64,000 bases of DNA, from the NCBI GenBank assembly GCA_013397455.1, contig VYZB01001147.1:1-64000 (forward strand). Direction: 5' to 3'. The stretch comes from Crotophaga sulcirostris (taxonomy: Eukaryota; Chordata; Aves; Cuculiformes; Crotophagidae). Of this stretch, positions 1 to 9,100 are shown one piece after another (position 1 is the stretch's first letter; each line of letters opens with the position of its first letter). The notes under the pieces were generated by a model. That model searched no databases and was not told where the DNA came from. It worked only from the letters and a program-made list of their open reading frames with translations. A program made the position numbers and the translations under genes.

Positions 1-90
1 TCCTCGTACAGGAGGTGCTCCAGCCCTGGGATCATCTCTGTGGCCTCCTCTGAACTTGCCCCAACAGCTCCCTGTCCTTCCTGGGCTCTT
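1..90 (-). mobile_element. CR1 LINE fragment cut by the window edge
   Basis: Matches the antisense of the CR1 stretch around the hypothetical ..LVRPHLE.. / 'rectangle' region just before the 3' end (GGAGGTGCTCCAGCCCTGGG on the + strand). It continues off the left edge. Confidence 0.8.
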
Positions 91-1504
91 TATTTCTGTG
101 CATTTATGTCTCTTGTGAGCAGTGGAACTACAGCCCTGCTTGGAGAGTCTGAGCAAAGGCACCATCACCCTCGGGTGGCTGAAGGTGCCTCTCCAGGGAG
201 CAGCACACCCACTGCCAACAGCGACACTGCCGGGCTGAGCCGGGCGGGTGCCAAGGGCCTGTTGTTAATTTGGCCAAGGCTTTGCTGGGGTTGGGATCCG
301 TCCCAGAAACAGGTGCTGGGCTCTGATATAGGACTGTGCTCTACTTTCTGCTGGGCTGAGTCTACAAAGTGGCAAAACCAAATTATTTTCTTTCTAAAAT
401 GAAACCTTTCATCTCCTTTTCTACTCTTTCCCCCAGAAAAGAAAGACAAAAGCTCTCTGCTGTAGCTCACTGTCACCGTTAGGAGCCTCTCGCATCAAAT
501 TAGTGTTTTTCTGGCTGAACACAAAGGGGAAAACCAGAATGGAAACGTTTCCTGTCAAGGATAAACCCAGATGACCTGCTCAGAGCAGGACTGGAAAAAC
601 CTGAGATGTGAACTCTTATCTGAGGTCTTCTCAGTGCCGATTGCAGCGCAGCCCTGCGCTGGCGAGTTTTGCCCAGCGCACATGAGCCCCAGGCTGGTGG
701 GGAGCTTGGGCTCCTGTGGTACCAAAGTCCACCTTGCCTGTTGGTGTCCAGCCTCCCACGGTTTGTGGAGGGTGGAACGCTGGGGCTGCTCCTCAGCCCA
801 TGTGCACGCTCCTAGGGGTGTTTCATCTTGCACATCTGAGCCAGGAAACTCCTAAAATTGTGCAGGAGAGCTCGTGGGAAATGGGAAAATTCCCTGTTTG
901 CTCCCATCCCGCTGGCCACAGGTGGATTTTCCAGTCATACATCAATTAGCAGCAGGATGGGTTTGTCCTTGGGGCAAGGACCTTCCTGCAGCCATTACAC
1001 AAGGGAGCTGGTGTGGATGGGGGACACAGCTCCAGGAAAGCACTCCCCTTTCTGCCCCCTCCTTTGGGTGGGATCTGGAGGAGCACATGGGGAGTCCAGT
1101 ATGTGCTGAGCTCTTGGGCTGGCCAAGGGAAGCCCTTCCAGCTGCTGGCTTGGTCTGTCATGTATGGTAAGAGTCTCATGATAAAAGAGTTTTTGAGGGA
1201 CCTTCTCCCCGCTCCCCTGCAGAGCAGGGGAGGAGACTCTGGCTGTGAATCCACCTCTGGTTTGCTAGGGTCCATCTGTCTGTGCTGGCAGGAGCCTCGG
1301 GGTTCAGCTAAGCCCGGGGGGAACCCCATAAACAAGGTTGCTGGCAAAGTGAAGGGACCAGTGGGAGCTGTTGGGCAGTTCTTGAATGACCAAATGTATT
1401 AATCCAGCCCTCCCAAACTGTCCTGGGCAAGGTCCTGCCAGCTCTGGTCTCTTCCTTAATGGGGAGGGATAGAGGACAGAACAGGGATGGTTCACTGCTC
1501 GTTT
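91..1504. other. No gene recognised
   Basis: Unique sequence between two CR1 copies. Open frames here are short, overlap on both strands and resemble nothing known to me. Confidence 0.6.
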
Positions 1505-1962
1505 TTAGAGCAACTCCAGAGGAGGCAACAAAGATGATCCGAGGGCTGGAGCACCTCCTGTGCAAGGACAGGCTGAGAGAGTTGGGGTTGTTCAGCCTGG
1601 AGAAGAGAAGGCTCCAGGGAGACCTTAGAGCAGCCTCCAGTGCTGAAAGGGGCTCTGGGAAAGCTGGGGAGGGGCTCATGATCAGGGAGTGCAGGGACAG
1701 CATGAGGGAGAAGGGTTTTGGCTGAAAGAGGAAGATTGAGGTGAGATCTTGGGAAGAAATGTTTTGCTGTGAGGGTGGGGAGGCCCTGGCCCAGGTTGCC
1801 CAGAGCAGTGGTGGCTGCCCCACCCCTGGAGGTGTTCCAGGCCAGGTTGGATGGGGCTTTGAGCCCCCTGATCCAGTGGGAGGAGTCCCTGCCCATGGCA
1901 GGGGGCGTTGGAACTGGATGGGTTTTACGGTCCCTTCTGACCCAAGCCAGTCTGTGATATGT
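1505..1962 (+). mobile_element. CR1 LINE, 3' part (J-like subfamily)
   Basis: Sense copy from the GAGCACCTCCTG region to GGTTGGAACTGGATGGG-type 3' end; the terminal ATTCTATG repeats are decayed. This is the most common subfamily in the window. Confidence 0.9.
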
Positions 1963-2007
1963 ATTAAAAAAATCACAGAAGTAACAGTGCCCTTTGTAAC
2001 GTGTTTC

Positions 2008-2078
2008 TACATGGCAAGGGGGTTGGAACTGCATGGGCTTTAACATCCCTTCCAACACAAACCATTCTATGGTTTTTG
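2008..2078 (+). mobile_element. CR1 LINE, extreme 3' end only
   Basis: About 70 bp from CATGGCAAGGGGGTTGGAAC to CCATTCTATGG. It is a very short 5'-truncated copy, 46 bp beyond the previous one. Confidence 0.8.
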
Positions 2079-2284
2079 GCATGATGAGCAGCCCCCCCCT
2101 GCTGATGGACCCCCTTCTCCTTCGCTTTGTGTTCCTGTGCCAGGTTTAGGATGTTGGTACATCCAGTGTGGCAAGAGCAGCCTGTGAAACACTTGTCTAA
2201 TTTAGGTAAAAGGAGTTGGAAATAACGTTTCCCAAGTGGGTTGGAGGAAGGCACCTGATTTCTACCTCTGACGCCTGCTGTGAT

Positions 2285-2570
2285 GACTGCGCGGGGTATT
2301 CTTAGCTCTGCTGAGGAAGGACGGCTCCTGCTGCTTGTCAGCAGCATCCCTCCCGCCGCTGAGTATTTATGGAAACTTTCAGGGAACCTGTTGCTGTTTC
2401 CAAGGGGAGTTGCTGTTGTTCTTGCAGCCTGGGACTCTCGGGAGCTGCCAGCCCTGTGAAGCTGCAGCTTCCGCCCCGGCGAGCTCCCGGTGCATCCCGG
2501 GGCTTTCGTGCCCATCCTTTTGCCTATTCTTAGCTCCTGGCATTCTTTGCAGTGATGGTGACTCAGAAAA
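2285..2570 (+). promoter_or_regulatory. Candidate CpG-enriched regulatory block or non-coding first exon upstream of TP53INP2
   Basis: CpG dinucleotides are common here (for example 2288-2294, 2351-2356, 2470-2510) but scarce in the flanks. The block holds a TATTTAT motif near 2366 and a consensus AP-1 site TGACTCA at 2559-2565. It lies 3.2 kb upstream of the exon with the implied 5'UTR acceptor. No splice donor could be fixed. Promoter function is inference only. Confidence 0.25.
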
Positions 2571-2949
2571 GTAATTATCGTGTTGAGGTTTCTGAAGGGG
2601 GGAAAAATAACTTGGTGCATTATGGTTTCCTTACTCTGACTTTTAATATTTCGTGCCCTCCAGCTGATTTTACAAGGCTGTTGGACTTTTTGGAACTTCA
2701 GTCATTAAGAAAGTCAGCTGTCCCAATGTGACTGTCACCTGGGGGCTGTCTTCTCATGCTGGCAGCAGCTAGAGATGAGGTGGACATGCTGAGTAAGAGG
2801 GTTTGTGGAAGCCTGGGAAGGGTCCTGTGGTGGTGACCCCAACTCTGGTCACTGCAGTGTGAGCAGATGTGTGATTCCTCAGCCCTAAGGACGTGGTGCA
2901 TCAACTGTCCCCTTGTACCCTGGCGCTGGCCAGACCCCTTCCATGGACC

Positions 2950-3076
2950 ATATCTTGGCTGCATCCAAAGCAATGTAAGCAGCAGGGCAAGGGAGGGCAT
3001 TCTGCCCCTCTGCTCTGGTGAGACCTCTCCTGGAGCCCTGCGTTCAGTTCTGGAGTCCTCAGCACAGGACTGCTGC
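2950..3076 (+). mobile_element. CR1 LINE internal fragment
   Basis: Sense segment starting GGCTGCATCCAAAGC and running through GGTGAGACCTCTCCTGG to the CAGCACAGGA stretch. Both CR1 ends are missing. It abuts an oppositely oriented CR1 segment. Confidence 0.8.
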
Positions 3077-3082
3077 CTGTGA

Positions 3083-3418
3083 TGCCACCCAGGTTATGCT
3101 TGGCTTTCTGGGCTGCAAGCGCACGTCGCAGGCTCACATAGAATTTGTCACCTGCCAGTGTCCCTGGGTCCTTCTTAGCTGGGCTGCTCCCAGCCCATCC
3201 AAACCTCAGCCTGTGTTGGGGCTGCCCCCACCCAGTTGCAGGACCTGGCAAATGCCCTAGTTGAACCTCATGAGGTTCCCAGGGGCCCATCCCTCCAGCC
3301 TGCCCCAGTCCCTCTGGATGGGTCCCTTCCCTCTGGGTGGCATTTCTTCCCTCTGGCAATCACCTGCTCCACTCAGCCTGGTGTCCTTCACAAAGCTGCT
3401 GAGGGTGCATCTCAAGGA
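3083..3418 (-). mobile_element. CR1 LINE, end of reverse-transcriptase region, degenerate
   Basis: On the - strand it reads as a decayed version of the CR1 ORF2 stretch after the RT catalytic box: ACCTCATGAGGTTC, then CAGCCCAGAAAGCCAAGC. Frames are broken. It stops where the + strand fragment to its left would continue in an intact element. Confidence 0.75.
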
Positions 3419-3614
3419 TAAAGCACCTGCCTCTCTAACCCAGCGCTACTGAGGATTTCAGAGCAGACAGGATAAAGTGAGGGTGAGGATTAAAACTCAT
3501 TTTGGCCCTCGCTGGCCAGGATCTAGCTGCTGCCTCCATCCCACAGCTTTGATCCTGAAGGCTTTTCCACCTCCCCGGAGCTCCCTGAGCACTGGGAGGG
3601 CTGCTCCAACTCTC

Positions 3615-4204
3615 AGAATGAGGGAGGGGATTCTGTCTGCTCTGCTCTGGTGAGACCCCACCTGGAGCCCTGTGTCCAATTCTGGAGTCCTCAGCACAGG
3701 AAGGACAGGGATCTGTTGGAGCCGGTCCAGAGGAGGCCACAGAGATGACCTGAGGGCTGGAGCACCTCCTGTACGAGGACAGGCTGAGAGAGTTGGGGTT
3801 GTTCAGCCTGGAGAAGAGAAGGCTGTGGGGAGACCTTAGAGCAGCCTCCAGTACTGAAAGGGGCTCTGGGAAAGCTGGGGAGGGGCTCTTGATCAGGGAG
3901 TGCAGGGATAGGATGAGGGGGAACGGTTTTCAGCTGCAAGAGGGGAGATTGAGATGAGATCTTAGGAAGAAATGTTTTGCTGTGAGGGTGGGGAGGCCCT
4001 GGCCCAGGTTGCCCAGAGCAGTGGTGGCTGCCCCATCCCTGGAGGTGTTCCAGGCCAGGTTGGATGGGGCTTGGAGCCCCCTGATCCAGTGGGAGGTGTC
4101 CCTGCCTGTTTAGGTTAGATAGGTTTATCTTATCATTTGGAATATCCATTGGCGTTCTCTTTGCTATAAAACTTAGGTTCAAGGTAGAAATGAAGGAAAC
4201 AAAT
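3615..4204 (+). mobile_element. CR1 LINE with non-canonical 3' tail (copy A)
   Basis: The body is an ordinary J-like CR1 up to GGGAGGTGTCCCTGCC at about 4108. Instead of the usual CATGGCAGGGG..ATTCTATG end, about 96 bp of unrelated sequence follows (from TTTAGGTTAGATAGG, through a TATAAAA, to GAAGGAAACAAAT). The same tail occurs on the CR1 at 35292. Confidence 0.85.
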
Positions 4205-5204
4205 GTTTAAGATAATAGAGCGCCCAGGCCAGCCACTCTTCCCAGCCACGCTGAGGCTGGAGAGGGCACTTCTCTCGGGGGGTTACTGTGCTCAAACTTG
4301 GGCTGTTCTAGAGCTGGCACCTGTAAGGGCCAAGACTCAGATGCATTGTGCCTACCTGCACCCTTTCCCTTCCATGTTGGCGAGATGGGGCTTCATCAGG
4401 GTCCAGGACCATTTGCAGGCTCTACACCAGCTTGGTCAACAGAGCCATGGACTGGGGACTTGCCCTCCAACTGCACCCACAGCAATATGCCAAGCAGGGC
4501 AGCACATGGTTGTCCCCTCTCCCTACATCCAGATCTTGATGGCATTTTGATGCCCTTTAATGTCTCTGGACCAAAAAGCATTTTCTCTATACGAGTGTCC
4601 CTTTGCGCCTTTTCTGTCTGTGCCTTTCTGAATGCTTTGCAGTCATTACTGCAATTAGTGATTCCTAACCTCCCCCTCAGCTGGGGGAAGGTGTTTCCCC
4701 ACAGGTGAATCAGCAGGGAGCATAGGTAGAGCAGAGGCTCCCCCAGGGCTGGTGCAACACAGCCCTGACCCTGCTCTGCTGGTGCCTGAGCACTTGAGAT
4801 GGAGACCCAACCCATAGCCCAGGGTTTTGTCCTGTGGCTCCTTGTAAGGTCCTTGTAAAGGAGCAGTGATAGCACATGTGACAGTGTCAGCTTTGGGGGC
4901 TGGAAGGTGGCAGTGGAGCACAGCTGTGTCATCAGAAGAGCATCCCTGCAGATACACAGAGCAGCAGTAATGACTTTTGAGATAGAACCAACCTCAAGCA
5001 GGTTTCAGCATAGGCAGGGCTCAAACGACGCACAAGCAAGGGAGGACGAGGAGGAGGAGGAGGAGGAGAAGAGAGTGTGGCTGTCAGTGGGTTGGTATAG
5101 GGTTTAGTGAGGGCTCGTGCTGTCGGTGCTCAGAGAGGACAGCAGCACCATGCCCTTTGCCCTGCCCTTCCAGCAGAGCATCCAGCCACGCTCAGTGGCC
5201 GCTC
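4205..5204. other. No gene recognised
   Basis: Unique sequence between CR1 copies, containing only the (GGA)n tract. No splice-supported coding sequence seen. Confidence 0.6.
5041..5073 (+). repeat. (GGA)n microsatellite
   Basis: An almost pure run of GAG/GGA triplets, about eight units, upstream of TP53INP2. Confidence 0.9.
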
Positions 5205-5480
5205 AAGTATCACAGTATTACAAGGTTGGAAAGGACCTCTGAGATCATCAAGTCCAGCCTATAACCCAACACCAACACCAACCCATCAGCTAAACCCTGG
5301 CACTGAGTGCCTCATCCAATCTTCTCTTAAACACCTCCAGGGACGGCGACTCCACCACCTCCCTGGGCAGCGCATTCCAAGGGCCAATCACCCTTTCAGG
5401 GAGGAACTTTTTCCTAATATCAAGCCTAAACTTTCCCTGACGAAGCTTGAGTCCATGTGATGAAGCTTGAGTCCATGTGT
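5205..5480 (-). mobile_element. CR1 LINE, second subfamily (3' end with ACAGTATT-type repeats)
   Basis: Begins with the reverse complement of the 3' end (CACAGTATTACAAGGTTGGA). Its 5'-truncation point carries a 20-bp tandem duplication (5441-5460 and 5461-5480, 18 of 20 identical). Confidence 0.88.
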
Positions 5481-5783
5481 CCAAGTGCCAGGTCCCAGCT
5501 TGACTCTGGGACAGTGTTTGGCACTGCCCCTGCCAGCCCTGGCGGGTGGGTCCTGCAGGAGGACAGGGATTGCTGTGGGGCTCGGTGCAGGTGGGGGACA
5601 CTGCCTTCAGACCTGGTGTGTGATGCCCTTGGAGATGCCAGCAGCTGGGACAGGCCCTGGCACAGACCAGTGCCAGAGCCACGTTTCCTCTGACCCCTCC
5701 AGCCCATCTGAGCCCTAGGATGCAGGAGGGCCGTGTTGCCAGTCAGTCCAGGTGCATTACTCCTTTTGCTTTCCCTTTTCCAG

Positions 5784-6116
5784 GCCTTTGCACTGAAGCC
5801 AAGTGAAGAACCTCAGAATTGCACTACACGCCCTTTAACTCAGCTACGATTTCACCAGCCACCAAGCAGCTCCACTGCCACCAAGACCTTGAGTGCTGTT
5901 TTTGACCCTCCCTGCCTCCATCTCCACGCCTGGAAGCTGGTGCTCAGCAATAGCTCAAACTCACTGTGCAACCCACTGGACCACTCCTCACCATGTTTCA
6001 GCGTTTCACCAGCCTCTTCTTCAGTGACAGCAATGCACCAGAAGGCTTGGAGGAGCCCAAGCCCTTTGTTGAGGAGGAAGAGGAGGAGGATGGCTGGCTC
6101 ATCATTGATCTCGCAG
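5784..6116 (+). CDS. TP53INP2: TP53INP2 first coding exon (coding part 5993-6116)
   Basis: A pyrimidine-rich tract ending in CAG at 5781-5783 makes a good acceptor, so this exon probably carries about 209 nt of 5'UTR before the ATG at 5993, which sits in the context CACCATGT. Coding runs 41 codons plus one base and ends at 6116 before GTGAGG. It holds the LIR motif with acidic residues on its N-terminal side, the arrangement that favours ATG8-family binding. An upstream non-coding exon is implied but I cannot place it. Confidence 0.92.
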
Positions 6117-9100
6117 GTGAGGAATGCAGAGGGGACTGGTTTCCCACAGCTTCTGTTGCACCTTGTCCCTCTGGAGCTGGGCAAATCCCTTGAGATGACA
6201 GCAGATGAGTCCCCACCATGTGTGATCAGCTCTGCCCTTCATCCCTCCTCCCCTGGTCCCCCTGCCCATGGCGCCTAGTCCTGTAGTCACCACAGCAGCC
6301 CCCAACCTCCTCCTTCTTTTACCCTTTCCTCTCCCAGTGGTGGTTCCCAACTTTCTACCAGCTTGAGAGCAGCAGCAGCAGCATCCTCAGCTGGGGCTGC
6401 TGCCACCTTGGAGCCTCCAGGTGCCTCCACGCCAGGATGGGGCCCTGGCACAGCACCAGCCTGGAGGTGTCACCCAGGGTTTGGGTGTGATCTTGCCTGC
6501 TGTGGCCTTGGTGGGGGACACCAGCCCACGTGGACTGTCCACCTGTGAGCTGTGACAGCGCTGCGGCCTTGGTTAAGCTGCACCATGGGCAGCACTTTGC
6601 TTGGTGGAGCTGGGCTTGGCCACTTCTACCAAAAGCAAACAGGGAGCCTGTTCCCCGGGTGTAACACCAGTCCCTGGGTGCTGGTGGGGGCTGGGATTTT
6701 GCCCATGTGAGGTGGTGCTGCCTGTCCCAACTGGGGACGTGCCACCGGCGGTCTGACTGTGTTTGTGCCATTTGGGTCCATCAGGAGAGCAAATCTGAAC
6801 TCTAAAGGGTTTATTTTCCCAAACCATTCCCAGTGCCTGCACCAAGAGCACTCAGATAAGGGATGTTTGTCACAAGATCCCATACCTAGAGAACCCTCAA
6901 GAGTTCCCCATTCCCAGGGATGATGACAACCAGCTGGAGCCTGTTTGACACCAGCCAGGCGGGTCAGATTCCTTGTATGCGAGAGCCCCTCCAGCTCCAT
7001 TAAGACCTTGGTATTGCTATTGTTGAGGCGATGACTCAACCAGTTGCAATGATGATTTTGTGACCTTTTGCTTGCAAATGGAGCAGTGAACTTAGACAAA
7101 CAAGAGCTCCTTGGTGGCCCGTGGAGTGCTTTCCCATCCCCTGGTTAGTTGTGGTGCCTCAGCCCAGGGGATCACAAATCCTGCAGGTTCAGGAGGAGGG
7201 TTTCATCCTCCCTCTTGCAGGCATCTGTTCACCAAGCAGATGCTCCCTGCCTGTCCCCCATGCATGAACAGAGCTCGTTTTCTTGACATCAGTTTTAGGT
7301 TTTTTCCCCATGCTGTGAGCTGGAGAGTGGACAAGCCTGGAATGGGGGACAGGGACAGCGCTGTGCCTGGTGGGACCACCGTGGAGAGCTGACAAGGTGG
7401 ATGGGTGGCGTGGCCACAGACAGTGTGGAGGATTCCACGTCCTCTTGGGTCTCTAGTGACTGTCCTGGGGGGTCACAGCAGTGACATGGGAGGAGACTGG
7501 TTGCAAGGAGATCTCTGGAGCACTGAGCACGCGGTTGCCCTGTGTTGGGGCCAGCTGGCAGCGGCTGCAGTGTGCCCAAAGCATGCCAGGAGGAGCCAGG
7601 AGTTTTCCCCAGGTGGAGAAACGCTATGCTGTCCCCTGATCCCCTGGGTCTGAGGCTGCAGCTCGCTGAGTGGGGACCCAGGGATGACTTTGGTACAAAA
7701 AAACTCTCTTTTTTTTTTTCCCTACTCAAGTGGCCAGACTCTTGGTGCAGAGCTGGCTTTCAGCAGTGTCTGCCTGGGACCAGGCACTGCTAATCCCCAC
7801 TGGCACTGCTGTTGCCTTTTCCCATAGCAGTCCCTGGCCAGCGTGGGACCCTTTATTTCAGCCCAATCTGAGGCTGGAATTCTGCAAAGCACTTTAAAAA
7901 TTCCACCTGCTGACTCCAGCCCCCATCCTTCACCTTTGAGCCATGCTGTCCCTCTCAGCCTGGCTCTCTCCCAGCAGCAGGGCAGCCTAACAAACCTCTG
8001 AAGCTGTTCCCTCTCAGCCAGGTTCCTTGACCGCATGGCAAAATGCATCCGAGTTAACCAGATCTCCCAGGCTCAGATGTCCATGGTTTAGATGATGAGT
8101 TGGTGTTGGTGTTAGTGTTACTGTTGGGTTATAGGTTGAACTTGATGATCTCAAAGGTCCTTTCCAACCTTGTAATACTGTGCTACTGTCCCTCTGGCCC
8201 TGTCACCCAGCCTGGCTCTGCTCAGCACCCAGGGAGGGAACAAGGAGCATTTCCCAGTGCTTAGTGATAATGACTGCAAGTCACCCAGGGGTGTGGGGAC
8301 CCTCAAATTTTCCTGGTGACACTAAAACCCACCTCAGCAGAGGATGGGGACAGATGGTCATGGATGGCTGGGGCAGGGTCTGACCATGCTGGGTGCCCTG
8401 CTCACTGCTGAGGGGGTGCAGTCGGCCCAGGAACGCTCCAGCTGGGCTCCATGACTGTCTCCAGGCTGACAAATAACCTCCAGCCCAGCATGTCAACAAC
8501 TATTAATAGCCTGATGTCCACTGACCTGAAGAGAGATGCTCTTGTGTTCACAAGGCTAATTGTGGCCTGCCCTGAGCCCAGGTTGGGGCAGCGTTGGCCG
8601 GAGGAGCTGGGGACGTGCCGAGTGGAGAACACTGGTCCTATACTTGGTGTGCTGTGTTTCTCCTCTGCAAGAACACTGTCCTCTCTAATTTCTCCTGCAC
8701 CCTCACCCAGCCACAGGGTCACATGTGTCCATGATAGCACTGCACTGCATCCCCCTAAAACATCTCCAGTCATAGAATTAGAGAATCCTAGAATGGTTTG
8801 GGTTGGAAGGGACCTTAAAGCCCATCCAGTTCCAGCCCCTGCCATGGACAGGGACACCTCCCACTGGATCAGGGGGCTCCAAGCCCTATCCAACCTGGCC
8901 TGGAACACCTCCAGGGATGGGGCAGCCACCACTGCTCTGGGCAACCTGTGCCAGTGCCTCCCCACCCTTATTGTGAAGAATTTCTTCCTAATGTCTAATC
9001 TAAATCTTTCCCCTTCCAATTTAAAGCCGTTCCCCCTCATCCTGTCACTACAGGCCTTCGTAAAAAGCCCCTCCCCAGCTTTCCTGGAGCCCCTTCAGGT

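Noticed and set aside
1308..2082. Open frames of 196-222 codons on the - strand
   Set aside because: Most of their length is the antisense of the CR1 at 1505-1962. The same peptide patterns recur at every J-like CR1 in the window.
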